Shown in pieces: positions 24,501 through 38,238 of a stretch of DNA of 64,000 nt; the stretch's first letter is position 1; the number at the start of each line of letters is the position of its first letter. The DNA comes from Morchella semilibera (taxonomy: Eukaryota > Ascomycota > Pezizomycetes > Pezizales > Morchellaceae): the NCBI GenBank assembly GCA_009192285.1, contig CM018604.1, positions 1,674,001 to 1,738,000 on the forward strand, in the 5' to 3' direction. The translations under genes and the position numbers were made by a program. Under the pieces are notes generated by a model that searched no databases, was not told the DNA's origin, and was given only the letters and a program-made list of their open reading frames with translations.

Positions 24501-26949
24501 TACGGCCGATTCACGACACGAACTGGAAGAATTGATTAGGGGGATTTCATGATAAAGATCTGGCAAGTTATATTCATGGGTTTGTGATTAATTTTCCTCT
24601 TCTTTTTTCCTTTTCCTTTTTCCTTTTCTCTTTCCCTTTCCCCAACCTTTTTTTTTTCCCTTACGATGGAGAGAGAAAATTTTTCATGGCGTATTTGATT
24701 TGGTCGGTTGGTCATAGATTGATGGTGTTATTCTTATTTCTTTGCTCTTATAGAAGGTTTCCTTTTTCTCTTCATCGCTTTCTGAGGGCGGTTCGGTGCC
24801 CTCACTATTTCACATAGTCATTTCGGGATGGGGGTTTTTCATGGTTTTTTTTCTCTCTTAAACTAATTTCTTTTAGTCTCATTTCTCTTTTCTCTCTCTT
24901 GCTTACTCTTCTGGGAACATTATGCGGGGTGTTGTGTGAGCGGTCTGGTTTTGTTGCTTTTATTTCTGTTGGGGCGGGGGGCGGTGTTTTGATTCAAGGA
25001 TTTTCTTCTCAGGTACATGTCCTTGGTCCTCCCTCCCCTTCTCCTTTATACCGTTCAATGTTTCTTTTCGGATCTAGGAATTGCTAGCTAGATTGATATA
25101 ACTCTCTGTTATGTTGGGAGTCTGGTTGGGCGGTGGTGCGTTTTATCCCTAAGGTCCGGCTAGTTTGTGGTTAAGCAATTTCACTGGATTTGAGCTGGTT
25201 TATATTTGGGGTGTTATTTTTCTCTTCTTTTTTGGTTATGAAAGTTTGTGGATTAGTTATAACGGTTGTGTTGTTTTGTTTATAATTATAATAATAAAAA
25301 AAAAACCTATAGTCAGCTACGGTCAGGGCGATACAGTGCTTCATAGATTCTCACTCGGACAGTTTAAGGGTTGGGGTTTTGTTCGAGGCTGCGCATGTCG
25401 GGGGGCTTGGGCCGATACCAACAGCAGGGACGCCCAAGCTGCCATCCCATCTCCTATGAAGAAAAACAATCACTGCCTGCCTGCCTACCTGCGCCACCAC
25501 GATGAGGCTGGCCAGAAGTACCCCTCATCCCGCTTCGCACTGAGTTTCCTGTGCGCGTGCGAAGCCGAGATACCATCGACAGCGAGGTGTTTTATAGCTA
25601 CAAACACGCTACCTATATCACAACTACTACATAAGTAGCTAATCAGCTGCTAGGGACGCTGAGCTATATCCCTCCAGCCAGTCAATCAACTAGTCAGTCA
25701 GTCAGTCAGTGAATCATCCCTCCGATCCTCACGATCTACACGCTCAATCAACCTAGCCATGTCATATCATGACTCTGACAGACTGACAGACTGACACCCA
25801 CGAGCCTGGCTGTGCAGCTGATGCAGGTCGAGCCTGGTAGCGTAGTACCAAGGGGGCGTGTTTTGTCGCTTCATGGGGTATCACTCGTGCCAAGCCAGCG
25901 GAGGGGAGGGGGAGGGGGGTTGTGTTTGTGGCGGAGGAGGGGGTGGTAGGTGGGGAGGGGGGGTGAAGTGTGGAGGTGAAGTGGGGAGGGGGAGGGGGGG
26001 TTACCATAAGGTCCAGTGGCGGCGCTGGGGGATTAAGGGTGGTGGTGGGCATGGGACAAATGGGTTATCCTTTGGCAAAAACAGCTAAGATGACAAGCCC
26101 TAGGTCCTTGACGAGACGAGACAAGACAAGACAAGACCGGCCATCATTGGGCGCGGCATGTCTCTGACTACATACATACATATAATATGTACATACCAAC
26201 ATATATACGCCCCACACAACCCAACCCCCCAAGCCCGCTTTAATTCTGCCACCACTGCGGAGGGGGTTCGAGGCAGAACCTACCTCGTGGCTGACGCTAC
26301 GGACCACGCGCGGGGGATGCGGTGCGGAGGTGGTACTTATAGTTGTGCTATACTTACTACATGTAGATATGTAGATGCACTCCCGGTAAGCTACAATACT
26401 AAGCTACTCTCTATTGCGGGTTGTATTGGTTGGCTGGCTGGTTAGGAGGGCCGGGCAGGACGGTTAACGGGCCGGGGTCGGTGGTGCGTGGGGGGGGGGT
26501 TGACTTTACTTCTATGCGTGCCTCCTCCGTATGTCCCGTGCACGTCCCACCGCAGCAAATACTATACTGTAGATACAAACTCCTCTCTCCCCAACAGCAA
26601 GTACTGTAGATACAAATCTCTCTCTCTCTCTCCAGCAGCAAGAACATCTCAGCCTCCGCTCCCGACATCACGCACTGTCAATGATTCCCCGACTGAACCT
26701 GTACGCAACCCTAACCCCGCGGTGACACAAGCAACACCCAATGCGTGCTAGCGCCTCGTGCTCTACCGCGACAACACGCGAACGATTTCGACTCTCGTCA
26801 TCGCACTCGTTCTCACCACCACGTCTCGCTCCTCTACAACTCTCCCTCTCGCTCTCTATACAGCTCTCTCTCTCACTCTCTCTCTCTACAAGGTCTGCAG
26901 AGCTCGCCTCAATCCCCTCTGGTCTGCACAGACTAGATAGCTGAGAGCA
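24501..26949. other. Intergenic, no gene seen
   Basis: 2.4 kb with no supported gene. The first 800 bases are T-rich on the plus strand (3' region of the F-box gene). It contains tandem CAGT words near 25690-25720, G-rich DNA at 25900-26060, and CT microsatellites at 26615-26635 and 26850-26890 just before CWC27, consistent with a pyrimidine-rich promoter. Confidence 0.55.
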
Positions 26950-28676
26950 ATGTCGTCCGCCTACACCCTCGAGCCCCAAACCAAGTATGCCCCCTCCACC
27001 CCCCTCCAATCCCACCACTAACACTAACACCCCCCCCCCCCAGTGCCAAAGTAATCCTACACACTACCCACGGCGACCTAGACCTAGAGCTATGGGCAGC
27101 CCAAACGCCGCTGACCAGCCGCAACTTCCTGCAACACTGCCTGGACGGCTACTACACAGGCACGACCTTCCACCGCCTGGTCCCCACCTTCATCCTGCAA
27201 GGCGGGGACCCCACGGGCACCGGCCACGGCGGCGAAGCCATCTACGACGGCGGGCTCTTCGCCGACGAGTTCCACAGCCGGCTCCGCTTCAACCGCCGCG
27301 GGCTGCTGGGCATGGCGAACACGGGGCGGCGCGACGACAACGGCTCGCAGTTCTTCCTCACGCTCGGCGACACAAAGGAGCTCACGGGGCGGAACACAAT
27401 GTTTGGGAAGGTGGTGGGCGACACGCTCTATAACCTTGTGCGCATGGGGCAGCTGGAGGTCGAGGACGGGACGGAGAGGCCCGTGTATCCGGTTGAGATC
27501 ACGGGGGCTGAGGTGGTTGTGAATCCGTTTGAGGATGTGAAGCCGAGGGAGGCGGCGGCCGCGAGGACCGAGGCGCTGGAGGAGAAGAGGGCGGCGGGGA
27601 AGAAGGCGGCGGCCGGGAAGAAGAAGAAGGGGAAGGCGCTGTTGTCGTTTGGTGGTGATGAGGGGGAGGAGGAGCCGGAGCCGGTGCTCAAGAAGCCAAA
27701 GTTCAACACGAGGCTTGTTGTTGCCGCACCGCTAGAGGAGGAGGAGGAGAAGCCAGAGAAGCAGGTAGAGAAGCAGGTCTCTGCGCCATCCACCACCGGC
27801 ACACAGAACGCCATCACAACGGCCGAGACAGCCACCTCCGTGACGTCCAAAGACATGGACACCCTCGCCGACGCCCCACGCTCCCCATCATCATCCCCCT
27901 CGCCGCCCCCGCAATCATCCCGCCTCGCAGAAACAAACGCCCAAATCGCCGCCCTCAAGCAATCACTCCGGCGGAACCGCGACGACAACGACCACGATAC
28001 CACCACCACAACAACCAAAAAACCCAAGAAATCCCTCCTGGCAATCCAGAAGGACCTCCTCCCCGCAACATCAGTCAAGGGCCGCAAGCGCAAGCGCCAA
28101 GCTGCCTCTGGCGGCGGCGGCGACGACAACGACGAGACACTCGACGCACTGAAGCGCTTCCAGCGCAAGCTGACCTCCGCCTCCGCCTCCGCCACTCCAC
28201 CACCACCACCACCACCAACCACCACCACCGCCGCCGCCACACCCACCACCAAGGACAGCAGCGATGGGATCGGGAAGAGCGCCCTAGACGAAGACGACGA
28301 GGCGGCGCTGTGCGACCTGCACTTCATCCCGCAGTGCGCGTCATGCGGGCTCTACGACCGGCCGTCGCGCAGCCCCAGCCCCGAGGCGAGCGGGAAGCTG
28401 TGGAGCCACGCGCTCAGCTTCGAGAGGGACCGGCTGGGCAAGGACTTGACGTGGAAGAAGCGCAACGAGGAGCTGGTCATCATTGACCCGCGGGAGAAGG
28501 AGAAGGAGATTCTGGGCGCGCGGCGGACGGGGGGCGGCGGGGGGAAGGGGAAGGGGGTGTTTAGGAGGGATGGGGGCGCGGGGACGGGGACGGGGGCGGG
28601 GAGGAGGGAGGCTGGGGGTGGCGGTGGGAGTGGGAGTGGGAGTGGCGCGGGGCCCAGTTCGGGTTCGAAGGGGTAG
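26950..28676 (+). CDS. CWC27: Spliceosomal cyclophilin-type peptidyl-prolyl isomerase CWC27
   Basis: Exon 1 (26950-26984) and exon 2 (27044-28676) join within codon 12 (donor GTATGC, acceptor after a C-tract) to give 555 residues. Residues 1 to about 175 are a cyclophilin domain (KVILHTTHGDLDLELW, FHRLVPTFILQGGDPTGTG, GSQFFLTLGDTKELTGRNTMFGKVVGD). The Trp that helps bind the substrate and cyclosporin in cyclophilin A is replaced by Glu (DTKELTGR), as in human CWC27, so isomerase activity is doubtful. A Lys/Glu/Ala-rich linker follows. The conserved CWC27 tail is present near residues 450-510 (DLHFIPQCASCGLYD, WKKRNEELVIIDPREKEKE), then a Gly-rich end. CWC27 joins the activated spliceosome (Bact complex) with CWC22 in the nucleus. 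The C-terminal half is unusually rich in single-residue runs (Thr, Pro, Gly). Confidence 0.93.
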
Positions 28677-30073
28677 ATGCGTGCGGGTGTATGTATGTAA
28701 TTAATGTGGTGGTATAGCGTGAAATAGGACCTATGTATCTTCTCTACTGTTCTTCTTGCGTGCGTGTGTGACAAACCCAAAACCCACCACAGACCCCAGG
28801 CTACCAACAGCGTCTACCCACCATACGCCAGCAGCACACCAGTACACAGCTGTAAATACTCGTACACCCACCCAGAAACGCAAGAACCGGCACAGTGGTT
28901 CACAGCCCATCACTCGCGCGCCAAGCCTCTCGGGGGTTCTATTACGGGTTGTATACCATCTACCACCACTACATGCGTAGCAGTAGTAGTAGTGGGCCAG
29001 GCGAGATTGTTCCATGGCAGTGCGGTGGTGCGGCCATACGCTACACTACACTACACACCCCAAACGAGCCCCGTAGTACTCCCGGTCCCACCACCGGAGC
29101 AGTCACCTTTTCATGTACTGCACCGATCTACTTGTACAAGTTGTTTCCCAACCCTGCAAAATCGTGCCGTCGCATCACCTCCCCCGGGGTACACGTACAG
29201 CGGCAAAAGCACCTTCTACTTCCTAACTGTGACTGTAACAAGAGCTACATTGCGGCCATGGGTATGTATGAGTATAGTATGCGCAGGATAGGATTCAGAC
29301 AGGCACAGTATAGTACATAGGGTGCATGCGGCCAGGACCTTTCGGACGGGGCTGGGCTGGCTGTACGTAAATGTAAATACCTGGGGTATGTCGGCACTGC
29401 ATGTCCTACGTTAAACACCCCCCACCTCCGCCCAATACGTATACAAAAAACACAATACCCCCCCCCAACCCCAACCCGCCCACCCACAGCAGGTAGGTAG
29501 GTACATAAGCACCATCCAACCGCATTCAGAGCCACAGCCACAACCGCAAGTGTACCAAACCACAGCTGCTTCTACACACCACACACTCCAACTAGGACGT
29601 GGGTGGGGATGGTGGGCTGTAGGCGGGAGACAATACTTGTACATGTAGTTTCGCCGCAAGCACTGTGCAAGTGCGTGTAAGTATAAGTATTCGGCCCATG
29701 GATGGAGGGATGGACCGAAACAGTCTATTCAATCCAGTATCTACTGTTTGCAGCCAAACTCTACTTAAGCTTTCCAACGTCCCCGCGCAATCACAGCCCC
29801 TCACTCGAAACAACCTCGTATCGGAGATACCCAAGCGAGCAGAGTAAAACAGCCTGTCCCACGGTGCCCTGCCACCCCATTGGCTGCATCCCATGTCTTT
29901 CTTTCTTTCTTTTTTCTTAGCCTCATGCAGCTGTGTTCTATTCATGTAACCCCCAAAGATACGGGGGATTTGCGATCTGTGTGTATCTCAAAGTATCATA
30001 CAAACTACATATAGTGTACATGTGCCTCTGCACTTTCGAGCTGGAGAATAAACAAAAGAAAAAACTAGCCATC
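28677..30073. other. Intergenic, no gene seen
   Basis: 1.4 kb with no supported gene. CTACA words repeat at 29040-29055, there are C-runs near 29460, and a TACATGTA palindrome at 29640. The last 150 bases form the leader of the following membrane protein gene. Confidence 0.55.
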
Positions 30074-31243
30074 ATGGAGGAGAATGGAGAATGGTTGTGC
30101 AGAGCTAAAATCCTCTCCAACCCCGATATCAGCGGGATCGGCGTACGTGTACCCTCCGCGTCCTGTGCTAAAATTGTATTAAGTATCCACAGGTAATCTC
30201 CGCCTTCTTCGTGCAAGCCTTCCTCGCCAACCTGATCGGCATCTGCATGTACTACTTCTCAGGCCGCTGGCACCGCTTCACCACGTTCCCGCGCCTCGCA
30301 TACCAGCACCTCAAGTCCGGCGGGAGCCTCAGCGGCCTCCCCGCGCTCCCGCGCGCGCTCCACCCCGCAAACCCGCGCCGCGCGGCAATGTTGACCGACA
30401 TCATCCTGCTGACGTCCGACATGCAGACGCTGTCCGGGGTCGCGCTGATGGTGGCCTCGCTGTCCCAGTTCCCGGCGCTGAGCGCCTACCACGCCGTCAT
30501 GGTCGGGAACATGGCGTGGATCCCGTCAATGTCACATCATCTGGCCATCATGTATGTGTGGGACGAGCGCCCGCACGGCCGCTACAATGCGGTGCGATAT
30601 GCCGCGGTTGCGCTGTATGCCGTCCTGTATGCCGTCTACTGCGCGTTGACCTACACGAGCGTTCGCCGGCGGTGGGACCTCGAGGCGGATTGTTTCCGGG
30701 CTTGTAATTCTAGCAATTGCGTTGGCGGCTACAAGGAGCGGGACGCGCTGCTGGGGTGGGTCTTGGTTAATCTGGTCTTTTTCGTGTCCGGCTATGCTCC
30801 TGCTACTTGCGGCTTCCTCGCAAAGATGTTTGTGAAAGGGTCATGGCCGTGGATGAAGCTTGTTGGACATGTTGCGTTTTCGGCTGCGTTTTGGCTGCCG
30901 GTCATGACCTTTTGGACGGTGTTTACACTGCTCGGCGTGTTGGGGTATCGTAGGGCCAACAGGGGGCTGCTAAGTGGGGATGCGGAGGAGAAATGGGGGT
31001 TTGGACAGGTGATTGCGGTTGTGTCGTTGCTGCTCGTGGTATTCGAGTTTTGGAAGTCGTATGTTAGTAAGTAACCCCACTTCGCCGCAGGTGAGCACGT
31101 GTGCTGATTGGTTTTTTGTAGAATATAACGAGACAAACCCAGAGGAGGATCCGGCGCTTTGTAGGTGCACGTGCTTCTGTGGGAAGCGAGTTGATAGCTT
31201 TTCCAGTGTGGGGAGCGGAGGCATGGTTTCGGTAAACTTTTGA
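30074..31243 (+). CDS. Fungal integral membrane protein, about seven helices
   Basis: Three exons, 30074-30142, 30193-31066 and 31122-31243, join in phase (donors GTACGT and GTAAGT; acceptors CACAG and TGTAG) to give 354 residues. The N-terminus has NPDISGIG, a motif common at the front of uncharacterised fungal multispanning proteins. Hydrophobic segments follow at roughly residues 25-45, 85-110, 118-140, 150-172, 195-215, 225-260 and 268-290, about seven helices. A loop between helices 4 and 5 has Cys residues (ADCFRACNSSNCVGG) that could form disulfides. The C-terminal tail is hydrophilic with a CRCTCFCGKR cluster, which could be acylated or bind metal. No transporter or enzyme signature is recognised; a plasma-membrane or endomembrane location is inferred. 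The start is set by the exon that restores the NPDISGIG motif. Confidence 0.8.
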
Positions 31244-34200
31244 GTCATGTGTAATATAGTGTATGTATCAAATTGTAAATATTTTCCAACGCACTTTTTT
31301 GGAGGGAAACAGAACCAAGGGAAATCCGCATAGTCGGCGGTAGCTTGATGTTGAGAAGCCTACAAGTTTAGCATAGCCACGACCGAGATCAAGCCTACAT
31401 ACCACACCTACTACTAGAATCCTGAACCATTTTTAGTCACCTGTAGAGAAAGACAAGGCCCATGCAATCAATGTCGTGTACAGAGTATCCGCAGATACCT
31501 CCTAATGCCCGTCATGGGAATAATTGAACCATAATATGAAGGTGTTTTTGCACAACCTCTTCTTTGCCCGATCTAAGAGCTGCAAAAACAAGTCTTCATA
31601 TCGAGATTGTCGACACCAACCACTAGCACAGTTGTATGAGTGATTGTTATCGGATCATGTCGGAGTAATGGCTGTGTATTTTGAAGGTGTGAGTAGCAGC
31701 CCCAGAGAAAAGATTATACGCTTATTTTACGGACATTGATATTATATATATATCATGTAGTATCTCGTATTACTATATGATAACACACATACCGCGGATA
31801 CAGATGTATAATTAACGAAATTAAAGGTCACGTTCTGCAGCGTCGAGGAGGATATGGACCAATAAGATGTGCAGCAGTTTCCGCCCAGACTCTCCGGTTC
31901 GCGCATATAAAAAAACGCTCTGCAGCTTTGATACCATAACATCTATATCGGGGTTGAAGTAGAGCGATACTGGAATTTTGAAAAAGAAAATAGGACCGGA
32001 ACCGTTTCTAGTCTCGGGACAAATCTTGGGACGAACCGCCCTAGCAGCGTCCGAACCATATTCCATGAAGAACTTAGGCAACCAGCCTACATAGCCGGGT
32101 AAATCCGTATGCACCGACGAATTGGTACATCAGTAGGGATTCCACATTGGGATCAGGTAGGTAATTATGTGTGCTCCGCCATCTGCCTCCTATCAAATCA
32201 GATCCAATCTCATCTCAAAAGATTACAAGGTGTCCTTCCTCCCCAGGTTAGAAGGAAGTCTCAAGTGCCAATGATCCAGTGGCTTTTCGGGATCGACGCA
32301 ATCCTTGATAGGGGCACAGTACTTTCCGGGTCCGAGGGACGGAACCCCGTGGGTCAGAATTGCGGTACGTGAGAGGCTCCCCCCCCCTCCCCTTTTGTAT
32401 GTGCCGTCGCGTATCTAGGTGGGTAATAGAATCTCAGACATGCTTTACCCAATCTCGTCGCGTCGTCTTGCCTTAAGTGGTGGACCTGCCTGTCGGTTTT
32501 TTTTTTGTGACCTGGACTTTATCCTCAGAGAAATTTCAATATTGATTGCCTGTTGATGGCGTGCCGGTAATGAGATTTCGGGTCTCGTCTCCTTGCCCAC
32601 ACTCCCGGGAGTACGTATCCAGTTGATAGTCTCAACCTATTTCATAGTTACTCGGTAGGTTTCTGAACGACGTTAATCAGTCAGTCCGTCCGTCCGGGGA
32701 TGACTGAGTCGGCGGATGGACGTGTGTTGGGGATAACTGATCATGCGACTCGATTCTTGTTCTGGCTCCTGGTATTTGGGTTTAGGTGTTGTACTTTGAT
32801 ACATAGATAGTCAGCCTGGTGGGTATTGTGGAGAGACAGCCCCGAAATCACCATCCATGGAGAGAGGCACTCTAGAAGTTCTCGAAGATGTGGGCAATCA
32901 TTCGGAATTTATCTCATACCTAGGCTGCATATCTAGTGTATTTATGTTGCGGTAATAGAACCCCCTTCAGACCTGACAAATCTCCGTAGCTGGAGTTGAG
33001 GGCTGGTAGAGTAGCCACTCGGGGAGAGTAACTTGTGATATGGAGGTGTAACTGCCCTCGAAAACCTGTAGTGAAAAAATTCCCTTTTGGAACAGACCCC
33101 CAAATAGGGAAGCCCAAAATGGTCGATACATCCCTATCGGAAAGTAGGAGTCCTGAAAGGGAATCATAACAACACTCTTTCCTCCCACACCATATCCATT
33201 TATGCTTGCACGTGATAAGAGTAGACCCAACAAATGCACGGGCGACATGCATGGCACTGCTCTCTTGGTAACACATTTGTTCCTTCATTTGTTCCTTGGT
33301 TTCTTTTTTTTTTCTCCTGGGGGATTGGGTAATGTGTTAGGTACCTAAGTACCGATAACAGAAACTTAGTTTTCGATATACATGTAATCATGAAGTTGGG
33401 TTTGATTTGGTCTGGTATAAGTACATACATGTAGTTGAGGAGTTGTCTTTGGGTTCACTCTACTCTAGATTAAAGTAAAGTAAGGTATGTATGCACTGTA
33501 AGTATCCAGTTCCTGGCCAATTCTCGGTACTTCGGATGACGGTTCTCATGCACTGCCTTCTTCTTTTTCTCCTTCTGAGCGGCCGGCCTTGAAATGTGGA
33601 CCGGCAAGTCTTGATCGTGAAGATCACGATAAGACTTTTCTTTGGCCCTTCCCCTTCATTCTCATATTTTGCCTCATGCTCCCTCATGCATATGTTGTTT
33701 CGGTCTTTGATTTGTGTATCATGGAGAAGAAGAAGAGCCCGGAGGTTTCCTGCACCATGGAGCACAACTGGCGTGATCCATCCCGACAGAGAATTTTGCA
33801 TGGCCTATGCAGGTGGGTTTTCGTTTCATGGGCGCTACCTATGGCGGGACACCGACAGGGTATATAATGTGGCCCAAGCGGGGAAGGAGAGGAAGTGGGA
33901 ATTTGTTCTAGCGTGCCAGAAACCTTCTTGTCCGATATGATACATGTATTGGCCGCGGGAGGGGCCGGGTTTGGATGGTGGGGGAAGGGGCAGAGCTCAA
34001 GTCATCTGGTTTTCTAGCTGGTGGGAAGAATTTGCTCCCAATGCACAATGGGCAGAGGTGGGTGATGATGTGTTTCTTGATGTTTCCTTGAATCCGCTGC
34101 CTTTGTCATGTCATGTCATGCTCTGGGAAGGAACCTTCAGTTGAGATTAAGTGAGAAATTGAGGCCACGCACGTCGGTTTCTTGGATGAGCCCTGTTCTA

Positions 34201-36154
34201 TGGTACACGACAGCACGACATGACTTCTATGGTCCGCCAGCTATATGACAGGGCGGGTACAAGTTACTTACATATTGTTTTGACCGCCACCCCTTGTAAC
34301 AGCCCGGGGGCCAAAGCTGACTGGTTGGTTGGTTGTCGGAGTTTTTGAGCCGTGGATAGTGTTTTTGCCTAGGAAGTGTGCATAAGCTGTACCTACATAT
34401 CATTCTTCAGCAGAACCTCGTCAGGCTACCTACCTGCATACACTAAGCACGTAAAGCACATTCGTAAAGTACGTGCTCTATATAACATAAACGCAAATTC
34501 TCGAGAGTTTAGCACAAGCCTTCTCACAGGTAAAATTTGCAGTTGGGGTAGTAAAGGGCATAGATACCTAATTAGATACAGTAACAATTTTATCCAGGGA
34601 GAGAGTTCCTATTCTGTGTGTCAATGTACCAGATGCAGTCCACTCCATCCACTCAATCACTGACTGATGCTTGGAGTTCCAACCAAGAGTGAGCAATCCG
34701 CCGAATGCTTGGCCATTGGCGGGTAGGCCAAAGAGCCACAAGCGGCGTAAAGCGAGTTGTTTGGCTTTGCTGTAATATTCCACATACTCTAGTTATGTAC
34801 TGTAGGTACTCATCCCAGGTCCGATCTCAGGAGAGTTTAGGTAGGATAGGGATCTATCTTTTTTTGGCTGTGACCCCCTTTCCCTTCCTCTCCTTCGCTC
34901 CAATTGATGCTGCATTCTCCCACTTTTCCTCATTCTCCCCTCGCATCGCATCGCATCTGAATAGCCAACCAAACAGTTAGCCGTCGTTGTTGCTGCTCCC
35001 GTGCCTCTTAGCAGTAAAATCCGCATAACTTATGTAGAGTGTAGGAGATCCTTCCGCCATTTACCAATAGGTTGTTACAAACATCCAGTAAATTTATCTC
35101 CAAGTGGTCATCCAGCTGCATACTTCTCGAATGAGATTATAAAGGTTACACTTGATTCGCCTGTCCTCGTGCGCTCGTGCTTCCAGTGCATCTACTTTTT
35201 CTTTCGTTTTTCCGTTTTTTTTTTCCCACTCATTTCCCCCCCAGCTTTGTTGCCCGAACCGTCTCCCCCCCCGTAGCTATCCAGACTACCCGTGCCCTTC
35301 TCCATCGGCTCTGATCACACCTCCTTTTTCAATCAGACCCCCCCGTCACACTCTAACCACCCCTCCTCCACCCCCCTTCAGGACATTTTGCTCCTATTCA
35401 TCTCATCACTCATTCATTCACTCTTCAACGCCTTCCTTTCCTCAACCCCCTACTACACCTACCCCCCTCCACCGCCACAAATCTTACTCTGGTGGACTGG
35501 AACACCCCTTACCACATTTCACGACGAGACTAGAGACGGAGAAAACCCCTCATCATAACGACTTCCCCGCCCCTTTCCCGTTAACGAGACCCACGCCTTT
35601 TAACGATTATTCACGAGCCACGCAACGGAAAGACGACTTTGTGACATTATCGAGAGAAAGAATAGCAAAAATTATATCCTACTCATCCTAAGAAAAAAAG
35701 GCATCAGCATTTCTCTAGCATCATCATCATCTTCTTCGTCCAGGTTCTACATATTTCTATAGTTTTTTTTCTATATTACGAAAGAAAGACTTGAATTACA
35801 ATCGGGACGATCTTCCGAGAAAACGTTCACAACAATACCGCACTTTTAATACAAGGTTCGATACAACAAAATCATTTAATTTCAATAAAGCAGACAGAAA
35901 GAGAAGGACGAAAAGTCACTACAAGAGTCATCTAGATAAGAAACTACGGTCACATCAAGACGGTAGTTATATTTGGTGATCTGACGTCGTTCAGGAATCA
36001 TCAAAGTTTTTTCTTTTCTTTTCCTTTCTTTTCCAACAAAGGGGCTTCGGTATCCTTTACTTTTAAACTTGTCCAAAGGGATCTTATTACGAGTCCCCTA
36101 TATATACATATTCAAACCCTTTTAAACGTTTATCACATCATCTAAGCGATAGCA
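31244..36154. other. Gene-poor region of 4.9 kb
   Basis: No supported gene. Short open frames at 31821-32114 (-) and 33589-33867 (+) have no recognisable domain or exon partners. Three TACATGTA palindromes sit at 33379, 33426 and 33941. The last 1.1 kb (35040-36154) is pyrimidine-rich, then A-rich, with CATCAT runs, and looks like the promoter and a long leader of the RNA-binding protein gene; it includes several small upstream frames. Confidence 0.55.
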
Positions 36155-38238
36155 ATGGCTAGCCATCACGACGGATACTACGACACCATCGGCTCCTCAC
36201 GATCCCCGACCGGCCAACACCAACAACAACAACAGCAACACCAGAGCCTCCACAGAGCCTCCTCGAGGCATTTCGAAACATTTGCTTCCCAGAGTGGCCT
36301 TTATACTGCCGAGGACCACGCTGCAAGGTTCGATTCTCGTTATGGCGATTCCACTCGTTTAGGTGCAGTCACTGGGTACGGCTACGATTCAGGGGCGCAG
36401 ACCTGGAATGCTAGTAGTTTTGGGGGAGGTGGTGCATTGGCTGCTATGGGTGGCGCTACTGGCAGGATCAAGACCCCGTCAAGGCAACGAAGCGCTTTAC
36501 CAGCGGTATGTAGCAGTGGGGGAGTTAGGTAGAAGTGGAGACTAACCTTCTGATAGATGTGGACTGATACTGCACCTGTATCTTTGCCTACGGTCTCACC
36601 ACTTTCTGGTATGGGGAATGTTCCGTTGGGCCCGTCCCCCATGCGAACCGAGACTGTTGGATCGGATCCCGATGAGGAGTTGATACCTACAGCTATCGTC
36701 ATCAAAAATATCCCATTTGCTGTCAAGAAGGAACAACTAGTGCAATTGATGACAGAGCTTAACTTGCCACTTCCGTACGCATTCAACTATCACTTCGACA
36801 ATGGTGTCTTTAGGGGTCTTGCATTTGCGAACTTTACAACCGCTGATGAGACAGCAACTGTAATTGATGTCTTGAATCACTTCGATCTCCAGGGCCGGAA
36901 ACTTAGAGTAGAATACAAGAAGATGTTGCCCTTGGTTGAAAGGGAACGAATTGAAAGAGAAAAGAGGGAGAGGAGAGGGCAGTTGGAGGAGCAACACCGA
37001 CCTGTGCAGATGCAGCAGCAACAGCCTATCATCCCACTATCTACCTCTCCATCTCCCAGCGCCTCTCGGACACTCCCAGGTTAGTATTCCTTCCCCCAAG
37101 TTTTTATTCGAGCCAGCTCGTGCCGTAGTGCATTGAGACTGCATAGTTCATTACTTGCCTGCATCGTGCAGAGTGCATAGACTAATGGTCACGTCCAGAC
37201 GTAGACTTGAACGATCCACAGACTTTGCAGTTCTACTCACAGCTCCTGCTGTTCCGCGACGATCTCTCTCGAGAGGCTCTTATTTTTCCATCTACCCTTT
37301 CTCCACAGCAGCGCCGCATTGTGCACACCCTTGCACACCACATGGCCTTGGCACATGTTTCTCGTGGCACTGGTGAACAGCGCCAAGTGCATGTTTTCCG
37401 CGCCCCAATCTCTGGGACTCCAAGCATAAGCCCACCGTCGATTCCCACGACTGTTCATCCTGTGGAATCGCATCAGCGACGAGTGCTGACTAGGGCAACT
37501 ACTATGGATTTCAGTGACGCCCGCTCAGAGGGAGCAGGAATGTATTCAACAATAGGACGCCACGGAAACTCTCTATTGGATATTCCATCTTCGCCTTCTG
37601 GTAGAGGAGATATGCATAGTAGACAGAATCTTCGTGCGGCAAAGTCGTTTGCTGACTTGCGATCTTATACTCCATCACCTGTGCCTTCTTCTGCAAGCTT
37701 TCCTGCCGCTCTCGGAGGCAATATTTCTCGGTACACAGATTATGGCGCCAGCGTTACTTCTACTACCCCGAGTTTGACGCCAACTGCGACAGGAACTACC
37801 GTGTCTGCTTCTAATGCTAGTGAGTCGTTACTTGTGAATGGACTTGCTGGAGTGTCGCTTACGTCCTCCTTGGGTGGTAATCTCGGTGTCGGTGGAACGA
37901 GCCTTCGAGACCCACGGGATCCTAGGGGTGTTTTGAATTTTGATAGAGAACGACAAAACGGAAGGGACAGCAATCACGATGTTTCAACGCCTGTTAGTGC
38001 TGGGAGTAGTAATGGAGGTATGTCAACAAGGGGGTATGGAGGTATGTCGCCGTACAGCGATGAACCGACATCAGCAAATTCGATAAGAAGCGAGAGGGAG
38101 AGAGGCCAAGTAGTGCCTTCTAGACAACCAAGAGGACCGGATCCGGATAGAAATGCAGGGTTTGCGTCCAGGAGGCAGCATCGTGGGGGTTCTGGGGAGT
38201 TGGATGTCCAGTCAGGTGTTGAAATCGTGGTTGAATAG
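36155..38238 (+). CDS. RRM and R3H domain RNA-binding protein, PIN4/Cip2 type
   Basis: Exons 36155-36505, 36557-37079 and 37199-38238 join in phase to give 637 residues. Residues 1-160 are low complexity with a Gln/His run. An RRM occupies about 161-245 (TAIVIKNIPFAVKKEQL, then FRGLAFANF as the RNP1-like strand and GRKLRVEYKK). A charged helix follows (RERIEREKRERRGQLEEQ). An R3H domain spans about 292-362 (DPQTLQFYSQLLLFRDD, RRIVHTLAHHMALAH with the Arg-x3-His motif). The remainder is Ser/Thr-rich and disordered. The order RRM then R3H is that of budding yeast Pin4 and fission yeast Cip2, linked to checkpoint kinase Rad53 and to stress mRNA control. A similar cytoplasmic RNA-binding role is inferred. 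Many S/T-P and SQ sites in the tail could be kinase targets. Confidence 0.87.

Noticed and set aside
31821-32114. Minus-strand open frame in the gene-poor region
   Set aside because: Fragmented, no domain, no conserved-looking motif and no convincing splice partners.
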